Of a DNA stretch of 64,000 nucleotides, positions 17,186-29,800 are shown in pieces. Within the stretch, counting starts at the first letter, position 1; every line of letters starts with the position of its first letter. The DNA is from Coleofasciculus sp. FACHB-T130 (GTDB lineage Bacteria; Cyanobacteriota; Cyanobacteriia; Cyanobacteriales; FACHB-T130): positions 48,359-112,358 of the forward strand of contig NZ_JACJOG010000020.1 in the NCBI RefSeq assembly GCF_014695375.1, in the 5' to 3' direction. The translations under genes and the position numbers were made by a program. The notes below the pieces were generated by a model that saw only the letters and a program-made list of their open reading frames with translations, was not told the DNA's origin and made no database searches.

Positions 17186-18775
17186 ATGCTTCAAGACATT
17201 ACTACTGAGATTGCTTATTTCGACTCACTTCCATATTTAGCCACAGTCTTAGGCATTACTAGCATAGCGGGAATAATTGGGTGGCGCTGGTGGAAACAAA
17301 ATAACACATACAAATCGCTGCGATCGCTCCCTTCACCTCCTCAACACTGGCTGTTAGGAAATCTTCCTCAACTATTAGCAGCAGTGAAACAGAAGAAATT
17401 ATTCCAGCAAATGTTTGATTGGAGTCAAGAGCTAGGCCCAATGTATGTTATATGGAAGGTCAATCAGCCTGCTGTTATTTTAAGTAAAGCAAAAGTTATC
17501 GAAGATACCATTGTCAATGGGATGAAAGATGGTAGCTTAATCAGGTCGGAGCAATTACGCAAAGCTTGGAACGATGTCAGTGGTCCGATTCTATTAGGAG
17601 AAACTGGGGCTGAGTGGCAGTGGCGACGCAAAGCTTGGAATCCCGAATTCAGTTCTACCAGCCTCACGAAATATGCAGAAATTATTAGCGAGGCTTGCGA
17701 GCAAGTAATTGCTACATTGAAGGAAGTACCGCCATCAAAAGAAGTTCAGGTAGATCCTCTGTTTGTAGAACTTACAATGAGAGTGATTTCTTGTCTAGTG
17801 CTGGGAATTCCAGTGGATAGAAAGAGCGCTACTCCTGAAGGACCGCCCCTGGAAGTTTCCAAAGTGTACGAAGCGATGTCTGTTGTAGGCTATCGGTTCC
17901 TACGACAAGCTACTGGCGAGAAGATATGGATGAAATATTTGCCCTCTAAAAATTCACAAGATTATTGGGCAGCAAGGCGATATTTAGAGGAATTCTTAAC
18001 TCCCCGTGTAGACTTAGCTTTACGGTTTAGAGAACAAAACAAGACCGATTTACCACAGGTAAGTTCTTGGTTCTCCGAATCAATGTTAGTCAAAATCGCT
18101 GCCAAAGAACCAAAATACAATCGCGACACATTAATAGCAGAATGTGTTGAACTCTTAATCGCTGGTACTGATACAACAGCCCATACTTTATCCTTTGCAG
18201 TAGGAGAGTTGAGCTTCAATAAAAGGGTTTTTCAGCAAGCACAAGACATCGTTGACCAAGTTTGGCAAAGCAAAGGCTTGATAAATACCGAAAGCCTCAA
18301 GGAATTGGCTTATATTAGCGCAATTATTAAGGAGACCTTGCGCCTTTATTCCGTAGCCTCAGGCTCGACTTCATTGGAGGCTCAACGCGACACCCTCATT
18401 GAGGGTAAAGTGATTCCTCGCGGTACAAAAATATCCTGGTCAATGCTTGCTGCGGGAAGAGATCCAGAAATCTATGCTAATCCAGAGGAATTTCTGCCAG
18501 AACGTTGGTTAGATAAAAGTAAGGAAAATAGTTCGCTGCCAATGATAGACTTTGGCTCAGGACCTCATCGTTGCTTGGGGGAGCATTTATCCATGCTCGA
18601 AGGAACGATGATGCTAGCATTATTGCTCCGCAACTTTGACTGGGAGTTAGTTAAGGGCCGTTCTTCTCTGGAACAATTACAGCAAAACCTGTTAATTTAT
18701 CCGTCTGATAAAATGCCAGTGCGCTTTAAATTGAGAAATTCGCTTCCACAACAAAAACCTATATCCAAGGTTTGA
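17186..18775 (+). CDS. Cytochrome P450, membrane-anchored, CYP110-like
   Basis: A 529-residue P450 monooxygenase. An N-terminal hydrophobic segment (~15-32) followed by WRWWKQ is a likely membrane anchor, and PSPPQHWLLGNL is a proline-rich hinge. The I-helix has AGTDTTAHT for oxygen activation. The ExxR pair is in KETLRLYS. The heme loop FGSGPHRCLG carries the axial thiolate Cys463. This class is common in filamentous cyanobacteria (CYP110-like), with fatty acids or terpenoids proposed as substrates; none can be assigned here. The start ATG 17186 follows AAAGGCGG; an in-frame GTG at 17168 is less likely. A bidirectional terminator follows. Confidence 0.9.
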   Translation: MLQDITTEIAYFDSLPYLATVLGITSIAGIIGWRWWKQNNTYKSLRSLPSPPQHWLLGNLPQLLAAVKQKKLFQQMFDWSQELGPMYVIWKVNQPAVILSKAKVIEDTIVNGMKDGSLIRSEQLRKAWNDVSGPILLGETGAEWQWRRKAWNPEFSSTSLTKYAEIISEACEQVIATLKEVPPSKEVQVDPLFVELTMRVISCLVLGIPVDRKSATPEGPPLEVSKVYEAMSVVGYRFLRQATGEKIWMKYLPSKNSQDYWAARRYLEEFLTPRVDLALRFREQNKTDLPQVSSWFSESMLVKIAAKEPKYNRDTLIAECVELLIAGTDTTAHTLSFAVGELSFNKRVFQQAQDIVDQVWQSKGLINTESLKELAYISAIIKETLRLYSVASGSTSLEAQRDTLIEGKVIPRGTKISWSMLAAGRDPEIYANPEEFLPERWLDKSKENSSLPMIDFGSGPHRCLGEHLSMLEGTMMLALLLRNFDWELVKGRSSLEQLQQNLLIYPSDKMPVRFKLRNSLPQQKPISKV

Positions 18776-18830
18776 ATCAAACTGTTTCCAGTAGAGCGAA
18801 AAGTTTTGCCAACGCTAAAGAATATTAGTG

Positions 18831-18885
18831 TATGGGGTAGTGCTAAAAAATTAATTCATCATTACTTTTTTAGCACTATCCCATA
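18831..18885. terminator. Bidirectional terminator
   Basis: The left arm GGGGTAGTGCTAAAAAA and right arm TTTTTTAGCACTATCCC form a long stem with one mismatch around a 15-base loop. Because the stem base adjoins A and T runs, it can serve both the P450 gene and the convergent SH3-domain gene. Confidence 0.75.
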
Positions 18886-18925
18886 TTAGTTTAATTCAAT
18901 AGAACGGAGAATTAAGTGGTATTTT

Positions 18926-19321
18926 TTATGTCCGCCATCGATCGAATTGATCTTCCGAGCATCCATTGATATAAGTATTGAGAACCCAACCCTTCAGAGG
19001 TTTAACCACCTCCGGAGTCACTCCGGGTTGTGAGGTTACTCTTCCAGAGATTTGAACCCAGCTACCCTGTTTTCGCACTGCCCGAACTGTATCGCCTCTA
19101 TTGAGTTTAGCGACTACATTGGATTGAGTACTGGGGGCACTGCGGATATTGACATTATTTCCATTAATAAATGAACATACGCCTTGGTTTTGTGCAGGTC
19201 TCGATTGAGCCTGTAACGTTGGTGTAGATGCATTTGCCTTTGTTTGGGCGATTAGCTGCAAGCCAGTGGTATAGAAACATAGCAGTGCGATCGCTGTCAG
19301 AGAATTTCTCGAATTGCTCAT
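18926..19321 (-). CDS. Exported SH3-domain (SH3b) protein
   Basis: A 131-residue protein with an N-terminal signal peptide (hydrophobic ~8-25) and a bacterial SH3 domain (~50-110). The typical pattern is NVNIRSAPSTQSNVVAKL, then RGDTVRAV and GSWVQI. A pair of cysteines (GVCSF and NGCSE) flanks the domain and may form a disulphide. Bacterial SH3 domains often bind cell-wall peptides. ATG 19321 is preferred over an in-frame GTG at 19345 because it puts the signal peptide at the N-terminus. A decayed duplicate lies at 14706-14955. Confidence 0.8.
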   Translation of the reverse strand: MSNSRNSLTAIALLCFYTTGLQLIAQTKANASTPTLQAQSRPAQNQGVCSFINGNNVNIRSAPSTQSNVVAKLNRGDTVRAVRKQGSWVQISGRVTSQPGVTPEVVKPLKGWVLNTYINGCSEDQFDRWRT

Positions 19322-19494
19322 GTTTATTGATAAGTATGTCTGCACTGATGTAAACTCAGTCTCACCTTAACTGACTCGATTCCAAATAACAGATTTGTTG
19401 ATATTTATTTAAATTTTTTAAATACTACCCACCCCGCAAGCTTGCTACTTTGAGCGAGTTGATATAAATAAAGTCAAAAGTCAACCCTTCTTAA

Positions 19495-19698
19495 TTAATC
19501 CACTACTTTCAGCAATCCTTGCTTCAGTGCATCAAACACCCGATTAATTAGCAGGTGTTCTGCTTCACTTAGGGTTTCCTGCGATAGGAATGTTGACATC
19601 AATAGACGTTGATCGGTACGAGAAATTTGGCGAAAGACAAAGATTCGCTCAACAATTTGTTGAACGGGGATTGTGGGTAAACTAGCTGAAGCTGGCAT
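19495..19698 (-). CDS. Small conserved cyanobacterial protein
   Basis: A 67-residue soluble protein, mostly helical by composition (VQQIVERIFVFRQISRTDQ and LSEAEHLLINRVFDALKQGL). I recognise the pattern as a small conserved cyanobacterial protein of unknown function; it has no catalytic motif. The start ATG at 19696-19698 gives a short polar N-terminus. It is divergent from mtnP. A role in protein-protein contacts is only a guess. Confidence 0.6.
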   Translation of the reverse strand: MPASASLPTIPVQQIVERIFVFRQISRTDQRLLMSTFLSQETLSEAEHLLINRVFDALKQGLLKVVD

Positions 19699-19942
19699 TG
19701 TTCTCTAGCAACTTTATGTAATACTGCTGCGAATCCTGCTGAACGAGATTTTGAGGACATATAAAGATATTGTAATATTTCTTTACAATCCTGCGCGATC
19801 GCTATCTTCCAGAGAATGTAACAATTCCTTCATAATTTGGTGATTCTCATCATTGACAAATCGGATACAAATCCGGCTGCCTATCCAAACACTCCCAAAT
19901 ATCCCGTAAAATAGCGTGGCGTTGTAGCAAGAAGGCAAAAAA

Positions 19943-20815
19943 ATGACTCAGGCTCGGATTGGGATTATTGGTGGCAGCGGTCTCTACAAGATGGAGGCTC
20001 TCAAAGATGTGGAAGAGATGCAAATCTCCACGCCTTTTGGCTTCCCCTCTGATGCCTTGATATTGGGAACTTTGGAAGGAACGCGGGTGGCTTTCCTGGC
20101 ACGTCACGGTCGCAATCACACGCTGTTGCCTTCTGAGTTGCCGTTTCGAGCCAATATCTACGCCATGAAGCAGCTAGGCGTCGAGTACCTGATCTCTGCA
20201 TCGGCGGTAGGTTCTCTCAAAGAAGAAGCGAAACCTTTAGATATGGTAGTGCCGGATCAATTTATTGACCGCACCAAGAATCGAGTTTCTACCTTTTTTG
20301 GGGAAGGGATTGTGGCTCATATTGCGTTTGCCGATCCCGTGTGCAATCAATTGGCTGGAGTTGTAGCAGATGCGATCGCATCTTTAAACTTACCCGATGT
20401 CACGCTCCATCGCGGTGGCACTTATGTTTGTATGGAAGGGCCAGCATTTTCTACAAAAGCTGAATCCCATCTTTACCGCAGTTGGGGTGCCACAATTATT
20501 GGCATGACTAATTTACCAGAGGCGAAGTTAGCCAGAGAAGCAGAAATTGCTTATGCAACCTTAGCATTAGTAACCGATTACGATTGTTGGCACCCCGATC
20601 ACGATAGCGTAACGGTAGAAATGGTGATTGCCAATCTGCAACGCAATGCAACCAATGCTCAAAAGGTGATTCAAGAAACTGTCCGGCGTCTGAGTGAAAA
20701 TCCGCCAGTTTCTGATGCTCACTCTGCCTTAAAATATGCGATACTCACGCGGCTGGAGAACGTTCCGGCAGCAACGAAGGAGAAAATGGAGTTGCTGTTG
20801 AAGAAGTATTTGTAG
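19943..20815 (+). CDS. mtnP: S-methyl-5'-thioadenosine phosphorylase
   Basis: Cleaves 5'-methylthioadenosine with phosphate to adenine and methylthioribose-1-phosphate, the first salvage step for polyamine-derived MTA. It is 290 residues, normal for the family. Motifs include [10 protein letters not shown] at the N-terminus, FLARHGRNH (phosphate site), [37 protein letters not shown] and the purine-specificity region VTDYDCW. The start ATG (19943) follows AGAAGGCAA. Its stop is 27 bp from the stop of the giant CHAT gene on the other strand. Confidence 0.93.
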   Translation: MTQARIGIIGGSGLYKMEALKDVEEMQISTPFGFPSDALILGTLEGTRVAFLARHGRNHTLLPSELPFRANIYAMKQLGVEYLISASAVGSLKEEAKPLDMVVPDQFIDRTKNRVSTFFGEGIVAHIAFADPVCNQLAGVVADAIASLNLPDVTLHRGGTYVCMEGPAFSTKAESHLYRSWGATIIGMTNLPEAKLAREAEIAYATLALVTDYDCWHPDHDSVTVEMVIANLQRNATNAQKVIQETVRRLSENPPVSDAHSALKYAILTRLENVPAATKEKMELLLKKYL

Positions 20816-20842
20816 TCAACGTTTTTTTTATGCATTGACCTT

Positions 20843-23800
20843 CTACCAAGGACTACCAATCATTGTGAAAGCTGACCAGAAATAAGGATGCTTTAGGTCT
20901 TTATCTCCGATTGATGCAAGAGAGGAAGGTAGAGGCATATTGCCATCAGAAGTATGCAGTTTTCCCCCTTCTAATCGCACCTTTCCCTTTAACATTGCTA
21001 GCTGTGCCTGTCGCAAAGCTTCTGCCTTGATAGGGGCTTTTTTCAATTCTTTGTAGAAATCTGTCATTAGCCCCAATGTGCCTTCATCGCTGACGTACCA
21101 AAGACTTGCCAGCGCTGACTTCACGCCTGCTTGCACGGCAAACCCGGCAAAGCCCAACTCGGCTTCTTCATTTCCCAGTGCGGAACGACAGGCACTCAGC
21201 ACTAATAACTCTACCGCTGGTTTATTCCAGCCCAACTGACGCACTTGATCCAATCTCAATTGAGTGTCCCACAGCTGAATATAGGAGTTGCCGAGTGCCC
21301 CTGACTTAAATTCTGCATGAGTTGCGAGGTGGATAATTTCGTAGGGTGTAGAAGTGCGTTGTGCTTTTAAATTCTTGAGAGTGAAAGCTTCGTTGAGGAA
21401 GGATTTACCCTGCCATAGTTTAGAAGTAATCATCGACAATTCTACCGGCACAGCAGGCAAGGGATTTTGCGTTTTGTTGGTAAAGCGGTCGGCACCCATT
21501 GCCAGGACTTTGGCGTTTTTAATACTAGCGTAGCGGGTATCGGTGAGGCTGAGGCTGGGCATTAGACCGATGCTATATTTCTCGATTAAAAACTGTTGAC
21601 CGTCGTGGAGGGCGGCGATAGGAAGCGATCGCAAGCCTGCATCCATAATGAAGACTAGATTCTGGATACCTTGGGCTTCTAATTCGTCCTTAATGGGTGC
21701 AATTAGCCACTGATACAGTTGTTCGGCGGGGGCACGATAGTCGTCATTCAGTTTATTTTTATTGGTAATGGCGTTTCGCAACTTTCCAGCGACTTTCAGG
21801 ATTTGCGATCGCGAAGCGGATGCGCCAAGCGTTCCTCGCTTACTGCCAGGTACGCGCACCCGTTTGGTTTTCCCCTCTCCTGTTACCAAAATTAGCTCTA
21901 GTCGCTCATCGTCTTTGTTAATTTGAGTTTTTTGGCTACTAGAAACTTGATCCGGTGCAAAGACTGCATAAACAAATGCTGATTTGATGCTCGTCTGCTT
22001 CTCGATTTGGCTCAATAGGTTGGCGGCTGCTTTCGGATTGGTGATATTTCCCGTTTGCCCCAGATGTTGGTCAAATTTAGAGGTGATTGTGCTATCCAGG
22101 TCGCTCGTAGTATCAACCGTTACGTCAGAGACGCTAGTAGGCGTATTCAGAGGCATCGCGCCGAAGTAGGGAAGCAGGTTGTCTCCCGGACGGCGGGGAG
22201 TAATTTGAATATTGCCTTGGCGGTAAGGGCCAGGAAATTCTTTAGAGGGCAAAATCGTACTCAGGAACCCGGTTCCGGTGGTGAGAGCGCCAGCCGTCCC
22301 GTTTTCTGTCGCATCTCCTACCACGAAGGGAGTAAAGGAGGAACCGCCTCCGTGGGAAATCATAATCGCGCCGTCCCCAGCGCCTCCAATTGTGGAAATG
22401 CTGGTCGCAAATGGGTTTTTGGAATCGGTGAAAGTGCCTGTAGCGCGGAAGAACCGATCGGTTGTAATTTTAACAACGCCTCCGAAGGCGCTCCCTCCAC
22501 TTTGGGCATTGATGGAGACAACTTGAATGTCATCAATTGGCTTTTTGTTGAGTTCGATCAGCGGGTTCGCCAAGGTGACATTTCCACCTTTCCCGAAGCT
22601 GGAACTAGAGTCGATAACTCCAGCAGTGATGATGCCTTGAGCGGAAACTTCAATATCCCCACCGCCTGCTGTTCCTTGGGAGAGCAAATTGCCGCTTTGA
22701 ATGGCTGCTGCATCGCTTAGGAGAGCGTGAAGCGGAGCTATCGCCGTTAGGCGAATCGCGCCGCCGGTGCCATTGGTAGAAGATGTGTCAATATTTGCCG
22801 TGGTGATGCTACCTGGAGCCGCAACGGTGACGGCACCCCCGCCGGTTGTACCTTTGGAGGTCAAATTTGCAGCGGTAATGGCTCCGTTTTTGCTAGTAAG
22901 TGCGATCGCGCCGCCTTTGCCTTGTTCGGAAGCAGAGTCGATATTGCCAGCAGTGATGTTGTCTTGAGCGGAGACGGTGATGGGAGAACCGGAAGTTTTC
23001 ACATTTCCCGTCTGTACGGCTGCGTTTTGGCTGGTAAGCGCGATCGCATTTCCAGCACCTTTAGTCGCTGTTGCGTCTAGATCCAGAGTCGTGATGCTGT
23101 CATTGGCGATAACTGTAATTCCCCCAGAATCCGTATCGCCTTTGGATATCAAACTTCCCGTTTGTATCGCGCCTTGTTTGCTATTGAGAGCGATCGCGCC
23201 GCCAGCACCCGTTGCAGAAGAGGAGTCCAAGGCTGCGGTATTAATGGCTCCCGTGTCGCTGGTAAGGCTAATTCCCCCACCCTTAGAGCTGATATTGTTA
23301 GTGGTGATTTTTTGATTGGCGGTGAGATTAACCTTGCCACCGGATGAATCTAAAGTGCCGTTACTAGCGATCGCGCCAGAGCTACTATTTAGAGCAATTT
23401 CCCCACCTTTAGAAGTGATATTCGCTGCGGTGACGCCAGTCTTACCATTTAGATTAACGTTGCCGCCGGATGAATCTAAAGTGCCGTTACTAGCGATCGC
23501 GCCAGAGCTACTATTTAGAGCAATTTCCCCACCTTTGGAAGTAATATTAGCTGCGGTGACGCCTTGATTGGCAGTGAGATTAACCTTGCCACCGGATGAA
23601 TCTAAAGTGCCATTACTAGCGATCGCACCTTGAGTGCTATTGAGGCTAATTTCCCCACCTTTGGAAGTAATATTAGCTGCGGTGACGCCTTGATTGGCAG
23701 TGAGATTAACCTTGCCACCGGATGAATCTAAAGTGCCATTACTAGCGATCGCACCTTGAGTGCTATTGAGGCTAATTTCCCCACCTTTGGAAGTAATATT

Positions 23801-26800
23801 GGCTGCGGTAACGCCTTGATTGGCGGTGAGATTAACCTTGCCGCCAGATGAATCTAAAGTGCCATTACTAGCGATCGCACCTTGAGCGCTATTGAGGTTA
23901 ATTTCCCCACCTTTGGAAGTAATATTGCTAGCGCTGACTCCGCCATTACCATTTAGATTTACCTTGCCACCATTAGTGTTGAGACTGCCTCCCGCCTGAA
24001 TATTATTGGCGGTAATATTTACACCAGCTGGCTTAGTTGTCGTCATGTCACCCGCCAGCGTCGTAGTGCTACCAGATAATTGCGTCAGACTGTCTGCAAC
24101 AATTGTCGAAAGGGCGGTCACATCGGTAGCATTCTCAATTAAGATTGCGCCTAACCCTTTACCTTCTCCCGCACCCACCGTTTTGCCGAAGAAGATGTTG
24201 CCGGTGCCTGCGATCATCTTTAGGTCATTATATTCGCCCTTTTCGCTATCCAGAGTGCCATTGAAAGAAATGTTACCCGCACCCAAAGCACCTGTATTCA
24301 GGAAAGTATCATCCATCAGGGTGACATCACCGTTAAAAATGATGTTGCCTTCCAAAGTTGTAATGATACCTGATAAGAATGTCTGCTTGGCGTTGACAGT
24401 CAGTTCCTGGTATACATCGGCGCTGTTGCCTTTTAAGGTTGCATTTTCGCCACCGATAATCACAACGCCCAAGTCATTATTGATAGTCAAATACTTCAAA
24501 AGATACGGACTACCGACGTTCCCTTTAAAAATTGCTTGACCTGCACCCGGATTGAGCGTCAGTCCCTGTCCCTGCTTGTTATTAGGTGGTTGTTGAGCGC
24601 TAACATTGCCTTCAAAGATGATGTTACCACCGCCGCTTGCAAGTGCAATATCGGTCTGAAGCTCCACAGTTTTGCCGAGTTGACCGAGGGTAATGTCTTG
24701 CCCCTGGGTGGAAATGTTTGCCCCCAAGTTGGTTGTTGCACCGTTGAGAGCGATCGCGGCATCATCCACTCCCTGAATTGTCCCGTTGACGTTAATCGTG
24801 CCATTCGGAGACTGAATTTTCACCGGATCGTCGAAGGTGACAGCATTGACATCAATCGTCCCAGTTCCGCTGTCACTACCAATGATGATGGGCTTAAAGC
24901 CACCCAAGGCATTAATATCTTTTTGGGTGATATCCAGCGCCGGTGTTTCTTCAAATCCGCCAATTGCGATCGCTTGATTGGGTTTTGCAGGCTGAAGCTG
25001 AACGGTACCGCCGCCAACGATTGTATTGTCTCCCCCGTCAAAGTTAATTTCAGCAGCTGTCAAATTGAGATTTCCGGTCAGATTGGCAGTGCTTTTAAAT
25101 GCGACCAATGCTGCATTACTCACAGTCAAATTGCTGAGTGCAGCGCTTTTTCCCACCCAATTATTAAAGATAACGTTGCCAGTACCTGCTGCTAGATTCA
25201 GATTCTGACTTCCATTGACAGTGTTGCCGAAGCTGATATCACCTACTCCCGCACCTGTGTTGAGAGAGACTGCGCCGGTTAGGTTCACCGCACCGCTGAA
25301 GCTAATAGTGTCGTTGGTGGTAGTAATATCCCCAGCGGTAATGACTCCTCCCGTGCCACCTTGACTGAAGGCTCCATCGAGGTTCATATCTGCGGCAGCA
25401 TCAATTGTCAGCGTTCCAGTATTGTTGATACTGACGCCACCATTATTCGTCGTGGTAACTGGGTTTTTGAAAACAACGTTTTGGGCACTGTTAATGGTTA
25501 CAGAACCGAATTTGCTGCTACCTCCGACCGCATCTGTAAAATTGATGTTGCCAGTACCGGCAGTCAAAGTTAGGTCGTGACTGCCATTCAAGGTGTTGCC
25601 AAAGCTAATATCGCCTGCACCCGTTTGTAGGGAGATAGAACCTGTAAGATTTACGCCTTGGTTAAATTGAATGCTGCTAGCAGTGATATTTCCTGCGGTG
25701 GAAACGCTACCCGTGCCATTTTGCACAAAGGCTCCGCTTAAGGTCATCTTTGTACCCGAAGCAATCTTCAGCACATCACTGTTGGTGAGGGTAAGATTGC
25801 CTCCGTCTGTGGTACTAATGCCTGAATTAAGAGTCGTTGCACCGCCGATGAGATGAATCGATGCATTACTTGTTATTCCCGGCGATGTTCCTTGCACCGT
25901 CAGCGCCCCTGTGCCCGCTTGAATGGTTACAGCATCTTTGAAGGTTGCCGAATCTACAATGATGTCTTGGCTTCCGCTGGCATTGCCAATGGTGATGCTG
26001 CTAAATCCGTCATGTAAAGCAGCTAGGTCGGTATCGTTGATATTTAGAGAAGCATCTTGATCGAAACCAATTGCGATCGCTTTCCCCACCGTTGCTGTCT
26101 GAAGTGTCAGATTTCCCGTGCCAGCAACCGAATCCGTTCCACCCAAAAAGTCAATTTCATCCCCCTTTAGGATGATATCCCCGGTCAACAGGACATTATT
26201 CCCATAGCTTTGACTATTAGCAGTGGTCACGTTGCCGTTGAGCTTGGTTGCCCCACCAACTCCAGTGGTAGATAGGCTAGTAGTATTGACAGTGCTGCTA
26301 AAGGTAGTGATTCCGGTGCTATTTGCTACTAAGTTTCCGAGTGCAGTTGTACCGCCTACGGTGTTGCTGAAGGTGATGTCACCGCTACCAGCGTTTAAGA
26401 TGAGATTTTGCTTGCCATCAACTGTATTGTTGAAAGCGATCGCACCATTGCTAGCGCTGGTATCAAAATTGACATGATCGCTTAAGCTAACGCCTTGGTT
26501 AAACTGAATGCCGCTAGCGGTAATATTTCCACCCGCAGACACTTTACCCGTGCCGTTTTGCAAGAAGGCTCCCGCCAGATTCATGTCTGCGGCAGGGTCA
26601 ATCGTCAGTTGTCCGCTGTTCTTGATAGTGATGCCGCCACTCTCAGTATTGATGGCACCATTGAGGTTAAAAACGTTACCAGTTAGATTGATACTGTAGG
26701 CCGTTATAGGACTGTAAGTACCGCTGCCAGCATTTTGAGTCAGGCTAGCGGCGTTGATAGCAGCAGTGGCGTTGACATTGCCGCTTTCAATTTTCAGGTT

Positions 26801-29800
26801 GCCTAAAGGGGTAACAGTGCCAAGGTTGTCCTTGAAGTTGATACTGCCACTGCCTGCTTTCAGGGTGAGATTGTGCTTGCCATCAATTGTGCTGTTGAAG
26901 GCGATCGCGCCATTACTGCCACTGGTATTAAAAGAGACGCTATCAGTTAAACTAACGCCTTGGTCAAACTGAATACTGCTAGCGGTAATATCTCCACCCG
27001 TAACAACATTACCCGTGCCATTCTGCACAAACTTTCCCGCCAAATTCATGTCGGCGGCAGGTGCAATGGTCAGCAAACCGCTGTTAGTAATCGTAACGCC
27101 CCCACCCGTGGTCTTGATAGCATCGTTGAGGTTAAAAATGTTGCCCTTCAGGTTAATATCACCCGCAGCGTTCAGCGTACTGTAGGTGGTGGTGCCAGTC
27201 GTCGGTGTGACAGCTCCCTGAGTAATGCTAGTTGCTGTAATTGCCCCAGCTTGTACGTCGCTAGCACTGTTAATTTTAAAATTGCCCAGTCCGGAAGCAT
27301 TGCTCAGCGTAATATTTCCCGTACCTGCGCTCAGTTCTAAGTCTTTGCCACCGCCTGTAATGGCTCCGGTGAAAGCAATATCACCGGAGCCAGTTCCAGT
27401 ATTAAGTTTGACACCTCCGGTTAGGGTGACATTTCCACTAAAGCTGATGCCGGATTCTGCTTGAATATCACCAGCAGTGGAAACAGTTCCAGACCCCATT
27501 TGCTGAAACGCTCCTCCTAAGTTCATGTCTGCGTCAGCAGCAATCGTCAGTTTCTGGCTGTTATTGATAGTGATGCCGCCACTGGTGGTATTGATGGCAC
27601 CGTTGAGGTTAAAAATATTACCAGTTAGCTGAATGTCGCTGGCAGTTATCGCACTGTAAGTACCGTTGCCAGCTTTTTGAGTAAGGCTAGCGGCGTTGAT
27701 CGCAGCATCGGCGTTGACATTGCCGCTGTTGATGGTGAGGTTGCCGAGAGGTGTGGTAGTACCGACGGCATTTTTGAATTGGATGGTGCCGTTCCCTGCC
27801 TCTAAAGTCAGGTTTTGACCACCTGGGTTTGTCCCGTTCAGGGTGCTATTAAAGGTGATATTACCCGTCCCTGTACCCGTTTTGAAAGCGATGTCCGCTC
27901 CAGTAAGAGTGACTGCACTTGTAAAGCTGATGCCCTTTTCGGCGGTAATATTGCTTGCAGTAGCGACCGATCCGGAGCCATTTTGCACGAAGGCTCCCCC
28001 CAAATTTATGTCTGCATTAGGGGCAATTGTCAGCTTGCCACCGTTGGTAATCGTCAAATTATTGATTACAGATAGCGGTAGCGGTAGCGGTGCAGTGATA
28101 TCTACAGTCCCTTTACTAATAAAGGTGAGATTCTCGGTAAGCGGGTTGAGAAGTGTCCCGATCTGGATGCTGGTGGTATTGGTAGCATCCCCGATAATCA
28201 AATTACTAGCTGTAATATTTTTCAGTTGATCGAGGGTGAAGTTAATTCCTTCGACACCAATTCCTACACCAATCGTCTTGCCTGACGTACCGGGTTTCAG
28301 GGTGACACCCGCAGCGTTGATTGATGGAGCTAGATTGATGGTGTTAGCGCCAATGGTCAAGTTGCCAATTGGGGTGCCACTACTACCTACTGCACCACCC
28401 AAGTCCACCTTACCCGTGCCTGCGATCAGTTCTAGGTTTTTACCGCTGCCTACTACTGTTTGAGAAAAGTTAATGTCACCCGCACCAGTGTCAAGTTTGA
28501 CGTTATCTGTAAGAGTAACAGCACCTTTGAAGCTGATATTGCTACTGGTAGTGGTAATGTTGCCTGCTGTGGAGACTGCCCCCGTCCCAGTTTGGCTGAA
28601 GCCTCCGGCAAGATTCATGTCTGCGTTTGCCGCAACGGTCAAATTGCCACTGTTGTTAATGGTGACAGTGCCATTGGAGGTAGTTGTGACAGGGCTGTTG
28701 AAGATAAATTTAGTGCCACTTAAGTGAATCCCAGTGACGGTATTTGTCTTCAATTCTCCATTAAAGGTGGTGGTGCCTGTGCCTGCTGTTTGGGTAATGC
28801 TGGCGGCAGCAATCGCTTTTGTCTCTACATCTTTGGCGCTGGTGAAAGTGAGGTTGCCTATCGGGGTATCACTACCCACTGCACCATCAAGCTTAATGTT
28901 ACCCGTGCCTGCGGTTAGGGACAGGTCTTGGGCACCGTCAACCTTGCCACTAATGCTGATACTGCCGTTACTAGAACCTGTGGTAAGGGAAACATCGCTA
29001 CCCACCGACACATTCCCTTTGATGGTTAGATCGCCAGTATTAGTAGCAATATTTGTATTAATTGCGACGCCATTTTTGGAATCCACACTTAAGGCCTTGA
29101 AAGTGGAGGCGGTCTTGTCAAAGGTGACTGTGCTATTCACCCCAGTAGCATTCAGCGCCAGTGGGCCAATGTTGTTGCTGTTGCCGGCTGAGATGCCATT
29201 GACGGTGATGTTGCCACTGGTAGCGATCGCTAAATTCTTGGCTGTAATATTTTCAAGCTGCTCACCTGTGATAGTTGCGCCGCTGCTTACTGCATTGCTC
29301 AAGCTAAGGCTTTTGTCCTTGGCATCCAAACTGGTTTTGCCACCGCCGCTGTTGACCTTCCCAAACAAGTCAAAGTCAGTTGCTGTGATAGCAAGGTCGC
29401 CATTGGTTGTTGACAGGGTTGCGCCAGAGGCAATCTCAAACTGACCTGCGCCAGCGTCCAGCGTCGTCATGCCGTTGGTAGTAAAGTTGGCCTTCAGCTC
29501 AATTTTATTTTTAGCTGTGAGCGTAGCCGTACTGCCAACGCTCACAGCTGCGCTGTTGCTAATATCCCCAGTTGTGGCAGTGACCTCTAGTTTGCCACCA
29601 ATGCTGGAAGCTGCCAGCTTAACTCCTGTGGCATTTTTGATGGTAACATCACCCGTTCCTGTCGTGTTGAGCGCGATCGCACCTGTAAGTGTTAATTGAT
29701 CCAGGTTTATGTCAGCATCCGCTTCGCTCGTTTTAAAGCTGCCTGTGCCGCTTATTTTAACAGTATCGCTGTCGGTAATATCCCCACTTGTGGTAGTAAC

